40,433 nt of DNA from Tardiphaga sp. (GCF_028290785.1 NZ_JAQGJD010000001.1:1-40433); one strand, 5' to 3'; shown: positions 29,300 through 38,100, counted from the stretch's first letter. Notes: generated by a model from the letters alone, not told the origin. Made by a program: numbers and translations.

Positions 29300-29332
29300 A
29301 AAAGGCCGCCCGGGATCGACGGCCGGGCGGCC
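29300..29332 (-). terminator. Hairpin terminator between converging treY and PHA-system gene
   Basis: GGCCGCCCGG (29304-29313) and CCGGGCGGCC (29323-29332) form a perfect ten-base stem with a nine-base loop. On the minus strand the stem is followed by TTTT (complement of 29300-29303), so it is a better terminator for the leftward gene at 29542-29853. It may also stop treY transcripts from the left, although no T-run follows on the plus strand. Confidence 0.65.
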
Positions 29333-29541
29333 AAGCGGACTTCGTGCCGATTCGCAGATGTTCGGTTCCCGTCCTCCGCGCCACTCAAAATTCGCATCAA
29401 ACTGTTTTCAATTGGTTGATAGTGAAATCCAAGAAATCGTTTTCCGCAGTGCAATTTTTGATGCTGCAAGGCAATATTTCTTGCTGTGCCAGTCGATGTT
29501 CCTGACCGTTTCGATGGCTTGGCGCTCGCAATAGCGATCGC
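29333..29541. other. Gene-free, locally AT-rich spacer
   Basis: I see no convincing gene, RNA gene or strong promoter here. The stretch from about 29390 to 29480 is clearly richer in A and T than the rest of the window. Short imperfect repeats such as GCAAG and CTTGC near 29466-29486 are not strong enough to name a structure. Confidence 0.5.
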
Positions 29542-29853
29542 CTACCCCTTCTTCGTCAGCAGCAAGTTTCCGCGTGCCTTGATCGCGGCCTGCGCGACTT
29601 CGGCGAAGCGCTGCAACAACCACGGCAGCGTCACCTCCACAGTGACGTGATCTTCCGCCACATCCACATGACCGGACGCAGCCTGCCCCATCGCGCGGAC
29701 GCGAAAGATCATCCTGTCGCCTTCCCAGCGTTCTTCATCGACTTTCAGGACTGGCACGCTGGTGGCGGCCTTGGTCAGACCGGTCTTGAGCCGGCGGCAG
29801 GCCTCCTCGCGACTGAGGCGATGCGGAATGGAGACGACGAGCGGTGCGGCCAT
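29542..29853 (-). CDS. Polyhydroxyalkanoic acid system family protein
   Basis: A 103-residue cytoplasmic protein of the PHA-granule/regulator family (often called PHA_gran_rgn). The N-terminal VVSIPHRLSREEACRRLKTGL, central VRAMGQAASGHVDVAEDHVTVEV and LPWLLQRFAEVAQAAIKARG are typical. The family is found with polyhydroxyalkanoate storage genes in many proteobacteria; its molecular role is not settled. The ATG at 29853 has AGGA six bases upstream on the minus strand; an earlier in-frame start at 29883 lacks one and adds ten non-conserved residues. It stands alone between converging treY and the DUF3309 gene, with no PHA synthase in the window. Confidence 0.85.
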   Translation of the reverse strand: MAAPLVVSIPHRLSREEACRRLKTGLTKAATSVPVLKVDEERWEGDRMIFRVRAMGQAASGHVDVAEDHVTVEVTLPWLLQRFAEVAQAAIKARGNLLLTKKG

Positions 29854-29940
29854 GGCAATTCCTGCGGTTCGGGAGCTACTCAACGCATGTAAGCGCGCGC
29901 GGTGCCGAAAAAAGTCCGGCTGCGATCGGGTTTCGCCATT

Positions 29941-29965
29941 GGAACTTTACCGTAAATAGGGCGTT
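29941..29965 (+). promoter_or_regulatory. EcfG-type stress promoter for DUF3309 gene, exact consensus
   Basis: GGAAC at 29941-29945, a 16-base spacer, CGTT at 29962-29965: an exact match to the EcfG consensus. The predicted transcript start near 29972 gives a leader of about 47 bases to the ATG at 30019, which has GAGGAGA just upstream. Confidence 0.82.
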
Positions 29966-30018
29966 TTTGTCGCATGAAGGCAGAGGGAATTGCCGGCTGC
30001 CAGGCTGAGGAGAACTAC

Positions 30019-30183
30019 ATGTCCATCGGAACAATCATTCTAATCATTCTCGTCATCGCCCTGCTCGGTGGTTTCTCGGGCGTTGGCGGCGGTCCGTTCT
30101 ACGGCACCGGGTACTACGGCGGTGGCGGTCTTGGCCTGATCGTAGTGATCCTGCTGATCCTCTTGCTGCTCGGCAAGCTGTAA
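30019..30183 (+). CDS. DUF3309 small membrane protein
   Basis: A 54-residue hydrophobic protein: a first membrane segment (about 3-20, Ile/Leu-rich), a glycine- and tyrosine-rich turn (GGGPFYGTGYYGGGG), and a second membrane segment (about 36-52) ending in GKL. This pattern fits DUF3309, a family of tiny inner-membrane proteins common in Bradyrhizobium relatives. The ATG at 30019 has a strong GAGGAGA ribosome site at 30007-30013; an in-frame ATG at 29974 would add 15 polar residues and has no ribosome site. It is a single-gene unit between an exact EcfG promoter and an intrinsic terminator, which suggests strong stress induction. Biochemical function unknown. Confidence 0.88.
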   Translation: MSIGTIILIILVIALLGGFSGVGGGPFYGTGYYGGGGLGLIVVILLILLLLGKL

Positions 30184-30204
30184 GCTTTTCGCAGAAAATT
30201 AAAG

Positions 30205-30235
30205 CGCGCGGTCCAGCGACGGATCGCGCGTTTTT
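30205..30235 (+). terminator. Intrinsic terminator of DUF3309 gene
   Basis: CGCGCGGTCC (30205-30214) pairs with GGATCGCGCG (30221-30230), one G-T pair, six-base loop, followed directly by TTTTT at 30231-30235. A textbook rho-independent terminator 22 bases after the stop codon. Confidence 0.85.
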
Positions 30236-30288
30236 GCGTTGCTCGATGCGCCACATGCGCCTTGGCCCTTATTCACGGGCAAGCCGCG

Positions 30289-32994
30289 TTATTGCCCTCT
30301 CAGTTTCTTGATCGCCGGCTTCAACGACGCTGCGGCTTCGTCATACCCCTCCCATGCCTTCGTCTTCTTTAGCAATGCGGGCACCGTCCGGATCGTGAAT
30401 TTCTTCGGATCGAGGTCGGCGCGCAGTTGCGCCCAGGTCAACGGCATCGACACCGTGGCGCCTTCGCGAGCGCGGGGTGAAAGCACCGCCACCGCCGTCG
30501 ACATCCGGTCGTTGCGCAGATAATCGAGAAAAATCTTTCCGCCCCGCAGCTTCTTAGACATGTTGATGAGATAGCGCCCGGGATCGTCATCGACCATCGC
30601 CTGGCAGACTCCCTGCGCAAAGGCTTTTGCGATTTTCCAATCGACCTTGTCCTTTGCTCCATAGAGGAGTGGCGTTACTACATGCAGGCCCTTTCCGCCG
30701 GTGGTCTTGCAAAAACTCTCCAGCCCAAGGGCCATCAGCCGCTCGCGCAACTCGCGGGCGGCGTCCATCACGGCGCCAAATTCGACGTCGGGCGCAGGAT
30801 CGAGATCGAATACCAGCCGTCCAGGCACTTCCGGTAGGTCGGGCGCACAATTCCACGGATGTAGTTCCAGCCCACCGATCTGCGCCACCGCGGCGAGGCC
30901 TTCGACGCGGTCGATCTGCAAGTACGGTTTGCGGTCGCCGGAGACCTTCACCAGTTCGAGCAGGTTCGAGCTGCCGGGCATGGCGTGACGCTGGAAGAAG
31001 ATCTGGTGGCCCTTAATACCATCCGGCGCGCGGACGATCGAGCATGGGCGGCCTTTGAGATGTCCCATCGCCCAGTCTCCGACCGCCTCGAAATACTGCG
31101 CGAGATCGAGCTTGGTGACCGGTTCGCCGTCGCCGGCATCCGGCCACAGCGCTTTGTCGGGCTTCGAGATCGACACACCCATCACCGTCGATGGGCCGGA
31201 CGCGGCTTTTGGTGATACGACCGCCTTGCCGATCGCCTTCTTCGCGCCACGTGCCGGCGTCGGCTTGGCGAGTTCGGTTTTCTTCGGCGTCTCGGCCTCG
31301 ACCTCCTTAGCCGGCTTGTCCTGGCGCAGGCCCTTGAACGAGGCCTGCCGCACCATGCCGGCCCCGGTAAAACCGGCGAATTCGATCTCTGCCACCAGTT
31401 CCGGCTTCAGCCAATGCACCTCGCGGCCGCCAGGCGGCGTCTCCTTGCCGCCGAACGGGCTGGCCTTGGCCGCCGCCTTTTTCAGCGCCGGCATGATGGC
31501 TTTCACCTTGTCCGCGCCGAAACCGGTGCCGACCACGCCGACATAGGCCAGGAGATCGCCTTTGTTCACGCCGACCATCAACGATCGGAATTTGCCGGCA
31601 TTGCTCTTCCACGCGCCGATCACGACCTCATGGCCGGCGCGGCATTTTGCTTTGGTCCAGTTTTCCGAGCGGCCAGAGTTGTAAGGTGCCAACAGCTTCT
31701 TGGAGACGATGCCTTCCAGAGACAACTTGCAGGCCGACTGTAGAATGGCGTCGCCGCCGGTTTCGAAGTGATCGACATAGCGGATCAGGCTTTCTTTCCG
31801 TCTGCCGCGCGCAGCTTGCAGCAGTTCCTTCAGTCGCGCCTTGCGTTCTGACAACGGCAATCTGCGCAGGTCCTCGTCGCCGGCGAACAGCAGGTCGAAG
31901 ACGAAAAAAATCAGCGCGTCCGTTTTTCCGTCGGACAGGGCTGCCTGCAACGCCGCGAAATCCGGCGCGCCATGCGCGTCGAGGCCGACGATCTCGCCAT
32001 CGATGATCGCGTCCGGTAGGTTCGCAGCCTCCTTCGCGATGGCCGGGAATTTTTCGGTCCAGTCCAAGCCCTTTCGGGTCTTCAGCGTGACCTCGCCGTC
32101 CTCGACACGGAGTTGCACGCGGTAGCCATCGAATTTGATTTCATGGGCCCATCCGGCGGCCGAAGGCGGGCGATCCACGGAGGTGCAAAGTTGCGGCGTG
32201 ACGAAACCCGGCAAGATCGCGACCTTCTTCGGTTTCGAGGCAGTCTTCCTGGCAACCTTGCTGGTTGACGCTTTGGCTTTCTTTGTCACGCCCGCCTTTG
32301 TCTTTACGGTTTTGCCGGCCCGCTCTTCTGCGGCCAGGCCATGGTTGGAATCCCATACCGCGTCGGGCTTGGTCTTGCCGGTCTTGCCTACCATGAACGG
32401 TTTCGGCGCGCGGCCCTCGCCTGCGGCGATGTCGGCCATCGAGCGGCCGGACGCCACCGAGGCGTCTGCGTCCAGGACCTTGTTGGACTTGCCTTCTTTT
32501 ACGAACTCGTCGCGGTGCTTGATCAGCAGCCAGTTGGTGCGTTTGCCGCCATTGCGGTCATGCCGCATCCGTACCAGCACAAAACCGCCATGCAGCTTCT
32601 CACCTTCCAGCGTGAACTTGAGGTCGCCGTTCTTGAAGCCTTTTTCGGGATCGTCGGACTCCCAATAGCCGCGGTCCCATAGCTGCACGGTGCCGCCACC
32701 ATACTGGCCCTTGGGAATGGTGCCTTCAAAATCGCCGTAGTCGAGTGGATGGTCCTCGACCTCGACCGCCAGCCGCTTGTCGGCCGGGTCGAGGGACGGA
32801 CCGCGCGTCACCGCCCAGGATTTGAAGACGCCGTTGAATTCCAGCCGTAGGTCGTAATGCAGTCGTGTCGCATCGTGCTTCTGGATGACGAAGCGCCGCC
32901 GCTTCGACGGCGCCACCACCGCGTCGCCGGAGGGCTCCGCCGTTTGCTCGAAATCGCGCTTCTTTCTGTAAATCGATAGCTGCTTGTCGGCCAC
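30289..32994 (-). CDS. ligD: LigD, multifunctional NHEJ DNA ligase
   Basis: A 901-residue enzyme that trims, fills and seals DNA double-strand ends with Ku. Domain order is phosphoesterase, ligase, polymerase. The phosphoesterase (about 30-190) has [13 protein letters not shown] with His40, His46 and Asp48, and [17 protein letters not shown] with His82. The ATP-dependent ligase (about 260-555) has its adenylated lysine in HEIKFDGYR (Lys287). The primase-like polymerase (about 605-890) has the metal-binding pair in VFDLDPAPD (Asp730, Asp732). Lys/Ala-rich linkers lie at about 228-258 and 557-600. The start is GTG at 32994 with AGGGGGT upstream. All active-site motifs seem intact. It is divergent from ku across a 142-base gap. 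Confidence 0.96.
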   Translation of the reverse strand: MADKQLSIYRKKRDFEQTAEPSGDAVVAPSKRRRFVIQKHDATRLHYDLRLEFNGVFKSWAVTRGPSLDPADKRLAVEVEDHPLDYGDFEGTIPKGQYGGGTVQLWDRGYWESDDPEKGFKNGDLKFTLEGEKLHGGFVLVRMRHDRNGGKRTNWLLIKHRDEFVKEGKSNKVLDADASVASGRSMADIAAGEGRAPKPFMVGKTGKTKPDAVWDSNHGLAAEERAGKTVKTKAGVTKKAKASTSKVARKTASKPKKVAILPGFVTPQLCTSVDRPPSAAGWAHEIKFDGYRVQLRVEDGEVTLKTRKGLDWTEKFPAIAKEAANLPDAIIDGEIVGLDAHGAPDFAALQAALSDGKTDALIFFVFDLLFAGDEDLRRLPLSERKARLKELLQAARGRRKESLIRYVDHFETGGDAILQSACKLSLEGIVSKKLLAPYNSGRSENWTKAKCRAGHEVVIGAWKSNAGKFRSLMVGVNKGDLLAYVGVVGTGFGADKVKAIMPALKKAAAKASPFGGKETPPGGREVHWLKPELVAEIEFAGFTGAGMVRQASFKGLRQDKPAKEVEAETPKKTELAKPTPARGAKKAIGKAVVSPKAASGPSTVMGVSISKPDKALWPDAGDGEPVTKLDLAQYFEAVGDWAMGHLKGRPCSIVRAPDGIKGHQIFFQRHAMPGSSNLLELVKVSGDRKPYLQIDRVEGLAAVAQIGGLELHPWNCAPDLPEVPGRLVFDLDPAPDVEFGAVMDAARELRERLMALGLESFCKTTGGKGLHVVTPLLYGAKDKVDWKIAKAFAQGVCQAMVDDDPGRYLINMSKKLRGGKIFLDYLRNDRMSTAVAVLSPRAREGATVSMPLTWAQLRADLDPKKFTIRTVPALLKKTKAWEGYDEAAASLKPAIKKLRGQ

Positions 32995-33032
32995 GGCGAC
33001 CCCCTTGCTCCCTGACCGAGCGTTCCGGCCTT

Positions 33033-33057
33033 GGAACCAAAACCAACAATTGCCGTT
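33033..33057 (+). promoter_or_regulatory. EcfG-type stress promoter for ku, exact consensus
   Basis: GGAAC at 33033-33037, a 16-base spacer, CGTT at 33054-33057: an exact EcfG match in the ligD-ku gap. The leader to the ku ATG at 33137 would be about 70 bases. It overlaps a near-consensus element on the other strand. Confidence 0.82.
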
Positions 33058-33065
33058 GAAGTTCC
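33041..33065 (-). promoter_or_regulatory. EcfG-type promoter candidate for ligD, one mismatch
   Basis: On the minus strand: GGAAC (33065-33061), a 16-base spacer, GGTT (33044-33041), one mismatch from CGTT. The predicted leader to the ligD GTG at 32994 is about 40 bases, a sensible distance. It overlaps the ku promoter by 17 bases in the opposite direction. Confidence 0.6.
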
Positions 33066-33136
33066 CACAATCCCTCGCTGGTGCAAGACGTTGCGCTAGC
33101 GGCGGCGTTCCGAGTACCCGAGTTGGAGGACGACTG

Positions 33137-34024
33137 ATGGCCCCGCCCCGCGCTTACTGGAAAGGCTCCCTGAAGCTTTCCCTCGTCACTTGCCCGGTCG
33201 TGCTTTATCCGGCTTCTACTACGGTAGAAAAGACCCGCTTCCACATGATCAACACCGAGACCGGCAACCGGCTGAAGCAGCAGATGGTCGATGCCGAGAC
33301 GGGGGATATCGTCGAGAAGGAACAGAAGGGCCGCGGCTACGAGGTCAGCAAGGGCGAGTTCATCCCGATCGAAAAGGAGGAGCTTGAGGCGGTTCAGATC
33401 GAGAGCAATCACACCATCGACATCGACAACTTCGTACCGCGCGACGAGATAGACCGGCGTTATCTCAACAACCCCTATTACATCGCTCCCGATGGCAAGG
33501 CCGGCATGGACGCCTTCGCAGTCATACGCGACGCCATGAAGGACAAGGACCGCGTCGCGCTGGCGCGCATCGTACTGACCAACCGCGAGCATGTCATTGC
33601 CATCGAGCCGCTCGGCAAGGGACTGCTCGGCACCACGCTGCGCTACCCCTACGAGTTGCGTGATGAAGAAGACTACTTCGACGATATCAAGAGCCCGAAG
33701 ATCTCCAAGGACATGATCGACCTCGCGGCTCATATCCTCGACAGCAAGGCGGCGCATTTCGATCCCTCGAAATTCGAGGACCAGTACGAAACCGCGCTGA
33801 AGAAACTGGTGGAGCGCAAGGCCGCCGGCAAGCCGGTCAAGGCGGCGGAGAAGGAAGCCAAGTCAGACAATGTCATCAGCCTGATGGACGCCCTGCAGCA
33901 GAGCCTGAAGGGTGGCAAGGGCACGAAGGCTGCGCCCACGAAACGCGCCGCTGAACCGCGCGCGGCGCGGGCGCGACCGGCCAAGAAGGCACATCGCTCC
34001 GCTGCGCGTCGCAAGGCGAGTTGA
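33137..34024 (+). CDS. ku: Ku protein, NHEJ DNA end-binding
   Basis: A 295-residue bacterial Ku that forms a dimeric ring on DNA double-strand ends and recruits LigD. The core (about 1-255) starts with [16 protein letters not shown] and contains [18 protein letters not shown] (about 66-83), [14 protein letters not shown] (about 93-106), the YYIAPDG turn (114-120), and [10 protein letters not shown] (171-180). After about residue 256 comes a basic tail rich in Lys, Ala and Arg, ending RRKAS, of the kind that adds DNA binding in some bacterial Ku proteins. The ATG at 33137 has GGAGGA at 33125-33130 with ideal spacing; the longer frame upstream crosses the promoter. Followed after four bases by a small exported protein. 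Confidence 0.96.
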   Translation: MAPPRAYWKGSLKLSLVTCPVVLYPASTTVEKTRFHMINTETGNRLKQQMVDAETGDIVEKEQKGRGYEVSKGEFIPIEKEELEAVQIESNHTIDIDNFVPRDEIDRRYLNNPYYIAPDGKAGMDAFAVIRDAMKDKDRVALARIVLTNREHVIAIEPLGKGLLGTTLRYPYELRDEEDYFDDIKSPKISKDMIDLAAHILDSKAAHFDPSKFEDQYETALKKLVERKAAGKPVKAAEKEAKSDNVISLMDALQQSLKGGKGTKAAPTKRAAEPRAARARPAKKAHRSAARRKAS

Positions 34025-34028
34025 GGTG

Positions 34029-34280
34029 ATGAGGGCCCTTCTACTCATCGCCAGCATCGGTGCATTGACGACCACGGCTTCACTTGCGCAGAACCTGGAA
34101 GCCCGGGAATGCAATGCGGCCAACATCGGCAGCACGGCTGAAACCATTGCCAAGATGAAGGACGGCAAACAGAAAGCCACCGCCTCGGTGGAGATTGGCG
34201 CCGCTAGTGAGGCGTTGGCGCTGGGCAAGCCGGATGACTGCAAGGACCATTTGATGAAGGCGATCCTGCAAACGAAATAG
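34029..34280 (+). CDS. Small exported protein of unknown function
   Basis: An 83-residue protein with a Sec signal peptide (MRALLLIASIGALTTTASLA, likely cut near residue 20). The mature part of about 63 residues has two cysteines (in RECNA and DDCKDH) that could form a disulfide, and is mostly helical in character (ETIAKMKDGKQKATASVEIG). I do not recognise the family with certainty. It starts four bases after the ku stop, with GAGGTG just before the ATG, so it is probably co-transcribed with ku although it is exported and not an obvious repair protein. Confidence 0.72.
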   Translation: MRALLLIASIGALTTTASLAQNLEARECNAANIGSTAETIAKMKDGKQKATASVEIGAASEALALGKPDDCKDHLMKAILQTK

Positions 34281-34324
34281 ACCGGGGATCAACGGCCGCC
34301 CGTTTCACGCGGTACACCTGACAA

Positions 34325-34585
34325 TTAGCGTTTGGCCTTCTTGGCGGTCTTCTCTTTCGTCGCCTTTTTCTTTGTCGTCTTCTTGGCAGCTTTCTTCGCT
34401 GTCTTCTTGGCCGCCTTTTTCGGCACCTTCTTGCCTTCGGCGCGAGCCTCTGACAGTCCGATCGCAATCGCCTGCTTCTTGCTCTTCACGGCTTCTCCGG
34501 AACGTCCGCTCTTCAGCGTACCTGCCTTACGTTTCTTCATTGCGCGCTCGACCTTGGCCGAGACCTTCTTGGAATATTTTGCCAT
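34325..34585 (-). CDS. DUF6496 basic protein with histone H1-like tail
   Basis: An 86-residue, very basic protein. The first 50 or so residues (AKYSKKVSAKVERAMKKRK, then SGRSGEAVKSKKQAIAIGLSEA) match the DUF6496 pattern of small proteins in alphaproteobacteria and others. Residues about 54-86 are a low-complexity tail of Lys-Ala-Thr repeats (KKAAKKTAKKAAKKTTKKK and similar), like histone H1-type tails of some bacterial nucleoid proteins. DNA binding is therefore plausible but is inference. GGGAGA nine bases before the ATG on the minus strand is a ribosome site. It converges on the small exported gene behind ku, with a 44-base gap. Confidence 0.8.
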   Translation of the reverse strand: MAKYSKKVSAKVERAMKKRKAGTLKSGRSGEAVKSKKQAIAIGLSEARAEGKKVPKKAAKKTAKKAAKKTTKKKATKEKTAKKAKR

Positions 34586-34693
34586 GAACCGCTTTCTCCC
34601 GTTGCGTGAGAAATAATATTTTTGGGAGATGATAGTTCCGGACGGAGATACCGCCTCTCTTCCCCACTCCCTCCAGAGAAGGGTAAGTAAAAA

Positions 34694-35383
34694 TTACTCC
34701 GCCGCCCGCAACCGATAGCCGATCCCCGTTTCCGTCAGCACGAATTGCGGGCGCTCGGGATCAAGTTCGATTTTCTGCCGGAGCTGCCGCACATAGACGC
34801 GCAGATACTGCGCGTCGGTGAGTTCGTCCCATAGTTCCTTCAGCAGGAAGCGATGCGTCAGCACCTTGCCAGCGTGCTGCACCAGTACGCGCAGCAGCTC
34901 ATATTCTTTCGGCGAAAGCTTGACGTCCTTGTCGCCGACCTTCACCAACCGCCGCACCAGATCAACTGACAGTTCGCCGGTGCGAAACACCGGTCGCTCG
35001 CCTTGCACCTGCAACTGATGGCGCAGCGCCGCGCGCATCCGTGCCAGCAACTCGTCCATGCCGAACGGCTTGGTGAGATAATCGTCGGCACCAAGGTCCA
35101 GTGCCTGCACTTTGCCGGCTTCGTCGCCGCGGCTCGACAGCACTACGATGGGAACATGATCGTTGCGGGCACGGATCATACGTAGGAGATCGTGACCCTG
35201 GATGTCCGGCAGGCCGAGATCGAGGATAATCAGCGCCGGATCCTGCGCCAGCAGTTCAAGCGCGATCTTGCCGTTGCTGGCCTCGAGGATGTCGTAGCCC
35301 TGCGTGCTCAACCCCATGCGCAGCAGCTTACGGATCGGCGGCTCGTCGTCGATGACGAGGACCTTGATGGCGGCAGCGTTCAT
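34694..35383 (-). CDS. kdpE: KdpE, response regulator of potassium transport
   Basis: A 229-residue OmpR/PhoB-type regulator. The receiver domain (about 1-120) has the acidic pair in VIDDEPPIRKLL, the phosphate-accepting Asp55 in ILDLGLPDIQG and Lys105 in YLTKPFGMDELL. The C-terminal winged helix (about 130-229) has LSPKEYELLRVLVQHAGKV and YLRVYVRQLRQKIE. KdpE, phosphorylated by KdpD, activates kdpFABC when potassium is low or osmolarity is high. The ATG at 35383 lies in an ATGA overlap with the kdpD stop, fixing the start; longer upstream frames are shadows of kdpD. Confidence 0.96.
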   Translation of the reverse strand: MNAAAIKVLVIDDEPPIRKLLRMGLSTQGYDILEASNGKIALELLAQDPALIILDLGLPDIQGHDLLRMIRARNDHVPIVVLSSRGDEAGKVQALDLGADDYLTKPFGMDELLARMRAALRHQLQVQGERPVFRTGELSVDLVRRLVKVGDKDVKLSPKEYELLRVLVQHAGKVLTHRFLLKELWDELTDAQYLRVYVRQLRQKIELDPERPQFVLTETGIGYRLRAAE

Positions 35384-38100
35384 GCGGCGGTGTCCAAGGC
35401 TTCGGTGGCCGGCGGGATCGGCAGGCGGATCGTCAGCACGGCGCCGGGGCGGTCGGCGCGGTTGGCGGCGGAGATGGTGCCATGCATGGCCTCGATGAAG
35501 CCGCGCGAAATGGCGAGGCCGAGGCCGGTGCCGGCGCGAACGTGATCGCCCTTCTGTGCACGAAAGAACTTGTCGAAGACGTTCTCTAGGTCGGCAGCCG
35601 GAATCCCGGCGCCTTCGTCGATGACCTGCAAGCACACCGAATCCTTGTCGCGCCACGCCCTGATCGCGATGGCGGTGTCGTTCGCCGCATATTTCGCGGC
35701 ATTGTCGAGCAGGTTGAACAGCACCTGCTCGAACAACACGGCGTCGAGCTGCAGCATCGGTAGGTCCGGCGCCAGGTCGAGTTTCACCGGATGCCGCGTC
35801 AAAATCTTGCCGGCGCGGCGCAGCGCGCTGCCGACGATCTCTCCCGGATCCTGCAACGATGCATTCGGCACCACGGCGCCGGATTCGAGCTTGGTCATGT
35901 CCAGCAAGTTGGCGATGAACCGGTTAAGTCGCTCGGATTCGTCGATCACGGTAGTCAACAGGTCCGTCTTCTCCGCCTCGCTGAGTTTCGGAGATAGATC
36001 CCGCATGGTGCTGGCCGCGCCCAGCACCGAGGCGAGTGGCGTCTTCAGGTCATGCGAGATCGAGGTCAGCAACGCCGCCCGTAGCCGATCGGATTCGATG
36101 CTGCGCTGGGCGCGGTCCATGTCCTCGACCAGTTGCACGCGCTCGATGGCCAGCGCGCTTTGATCGACAAGCGCGTCCAGCAGCCGGCGCTGGTCCGGCG
36201 TGAGCAGCGGCCCGGTGCGGTCGTCGTCGATGCCAATCACGCCGATCGGCCCGCGACCGGTCCGCATCGGCAAAAACAGCCGCTTCGCTCCGGGCAACGT
36301 ATCGGAGCCGCGGCCGGCCGGGCGGTCGTTGCTCCAGGCCCAGTTGGCGGCGGCGAGATCGGCCTTGTCGAGTTCGTCCTCCGGGGGATAGCCGGCCTTG
36401 ACGGTGATAACGCCCTGCTCCGGCAGCAGCAGCACCACCCGCACCCTGAGCATCAGCGCGATCTGGTAGGCCGTCGCCCACAGCACGTCGTCGAGCGTCG
36501 CCGTGCCGGCCAGCTTGCGGCTGAACGCGTACAGCGATTCCGTGGTCCGCACCCGGCCGAACGCCGATACTGCCTGCGTGCGGACGCGCGCGGCGACGTT
36601 GGACACCAGGATCGCGATCACCATGAAGAAGAAGAACGCCGCGATATTGGTCGGGTCCGTGATGGTGAAGGTGTAGACCGGCGGCAGGAAGAAGAAATTG
36701 TAGCTGAGCGACGCCACCACGCTGGCCAGCAACGACGGCCACAGTCCGAAGCGCACCGCAACGCTCACCACCGCGGTGAGAAACACCAGATCGACATTCT
36801 CGATCCCGAATACAGGCCGAATCAACTTGGCGACACCAAGCGCCAGCGCAATGACGGCCAAAGCCGCGAGATACGGCCGGCCATCGAACGGTTCGGCGCG
36901 CACCGCGGCCTGCACCGATTTCTTCGCCGGCTCGGCGGCCAGCGCGTCGCCGGCGATGACGTGGACGCTGATATTGCCCGAGCGCCTGACCAGATCGTGT
37001 ACCACCGAGCCGCGCAGCAATTCGAACCACCATGAGCGCGACGCCTTGCCGATCACGATCTGGGTGACATTGTTGCCATGCGCGTAGCGCAGCAGGTCGT
37101 CGGCAATGCGACGGCCCGCGCCCGGGATCGTCAGCGCCTCGCCGCCCAGCGCCTCCGCCAGCCGTAGCGTGTCGGCGAGGCGGTCGCGCTGCTCCTCAGT
37201 GAGCTGCAGGCTGCGCCGGGTCTCGATGCTGACCGCCGTCCACGGTGCGTGTAGCCGGTCGGCGAGGCGCTTGGTGTAGCGCACAAGGCCGGCCGAGCGC
37301 GGGTCGTCGCTGATGCAGACCAGAATGCGTTCGCCGGCGGCCCACGGGCCGGCAATGGCATTGGCCTGCATGTGGTTGAGCAACTGCTCGTCGACCCGCT
37401 CGGCGGTGCGACGCAGCGCCAATTCGCGCAGCGCGGTCAGGTTGCCCGGCGAAAAATAATGCTCCAGGGCTCGTTCGGCCTGTTTGGGGACGTAGACCTT
37501 GCCCTCGCGCAGGCGCTGGATCAGGTCGTCCGGGGTGAGGTCGATCAGTTCGATGGCGTCGGCGCCATCGAACACCGAGTCCGGTACGGTCTCGCGCACC
37601 CGCACATGGGTGATCTGGGCAACGACGTCGTTCAGGCTCTCGATATGCTGGATGTTGACGGCGGTGTAGACGTCGATGCCGTGGCTGAGCAGTTCGGCGA
37701 CATCAAGGTAGCGTTTCGGGTGCCGGCTGCCGGGCGCGTTGGTGTGAGCGAGCTCATCGACCAGCGCGATCTGGGGATGGCGGGCGATCAGCGCATCGAG
37801 GTCCATCTCCTCAAGGCTCTGGTCCTTGTAGGCAAACCGCCGTCGCGGGATCACTTCCAGCCCCGCCAGCAATGCCTCGGTCTCGACGCGGCCATGGGTC
37901 TCGACGACGCCGACCACCACGTCCATGCCCGCCTTGCGGCGGGCATGGGCGCTTTGCAGCATCTCGTAGGTTTTGCCGACGCCGGGCGCGGCGCCGACGA
38001 ATATCTTCAGCCGCCCCGCGCGGTTTTCCTCCCGCCGGGCCGCTTCGAGAAGCGCTTCGGGCGAGGGTCTCCGTTCAAGATCGCGGTGCTGATTTGCCAT
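35380..38100 (-). CDS. kdpD: KdpD, sensor histidine kinase for potassium
   Basis: A 906-residue membrane sensor kinase. The N-terminal KdpD domain has Walker A GAAPGVGKT (36-44) and ALVDELAHTNAPGSRHPKRY; a universal-stress-like domain follows (about 250-370), then four predicted membrane segments (about 400-500), a GAF-like domain, and the kinase core with ISHDLKTPLASVLGA (phosphorylated His near 683), NLLDNAAKYA (N box) and DEGAGIP and GTGLGLAI (G boxes). It senses potassium limitation and phosphorylates KdpE. The ATG at 38100 precedes the typical start; the in-frame extension to 38253 lies in a repeat-bearing spacer and is not coding. Translation is coupled to kdpE. Confidence 0.96.
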   Translation of the reverse strand: MANQHRDLERRPSPEALLEAARREENRAGRLKIFVGAAPGVGKTYEMLQSAHARRKAGMDVVVGVVETHGRVETEALLAGLEVIPRRRFAYKDQSLEEMDLDALIARHPQIALVDELAHTNAPGSRHPKRYLDVAELLSHGIDVYTAVNIQHIESLNDVVAQITHVRVRETVPDSVFDGADAIELIDLTPDDLIQRLREGKVYVPKQAERALEHYFSPGNLTALRELALRRTAERVDEQLLNHMQANAIAGPWAAGERILVCISDDPRSAGLVRYTKRLADRLHAPWTAVSIETRRSLQLTEEQRDRLADTLRLAEALGGEALTIPGAGRRIADDLLRYAHGNNVTQIVIGKASRSWWFELLRGSVVHDLVRRSGNISVHVIAGDALAAEPAKKSVQAAVRAEPFDGRPYLAALAVIALALGVAKLIRPVFGIENVDLVFLTAVVSVAVRFGLWPSLLASVVASLSYNFFFLPPVYTFTITDPTNIAAFFFFMVIAILVSNVAARVRTQAVSAFGRVRTTESLYAFSRKLAGTATLDDVLWATAYQIALMLRVRVVLLLPEQGVITVKAGYPPEDELDKADLAAANWAWSNDRPAGRGSDTLPGAKRLFLPMRTGRGPIGVIGIDDDRTGPLLTPDQRRLLDALVDQSALAIERVQLVEDMDRAQRSIESDRLRAALLTSISHDLKTPLASVLGAASTMRDLSPKLSEAEKTDLLTTVIDESERLNRFIANLLDMTKLESGAVVPNASLQDPGEIVGSALRRAGKILTRHPVKLDLAPDLPMLQLDAVLFEQVLFNLLDNAAKYAANDTAIAIRAWRDKDSVCLQVIDEGAGIPAADLENVFDKFFRAQKGDHVRAGTGLGLAISRGFIEAMHGTISAANRADRPGAVLTIRLPIPPATEALDTAA

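Noticed and set aside
29534-29541. GCGATCGC octamer near the end of the PHA-system gene
   Set aside because: It resembles the abundant cyanobacterial HIP1 octamer, but a single copy in GC-rich DNA has no meaning here.
29882-29906. GGCAC-N16-CGTT on the minus strand before the PHA-system gene
   Set aside because: The -10 and spacing fit EcfG, but the -35 differs in its most conserved part (GGAAC). Too weak to list as a promoter.
34615-34639. GGAAC-N16-TATT on the minus strand before the DUF6496 gene
   Set aside because: The -35 is exact and the distance to the start is suitable, but the -10 has two mismatches. It cannot be separated from chance without mapping data.
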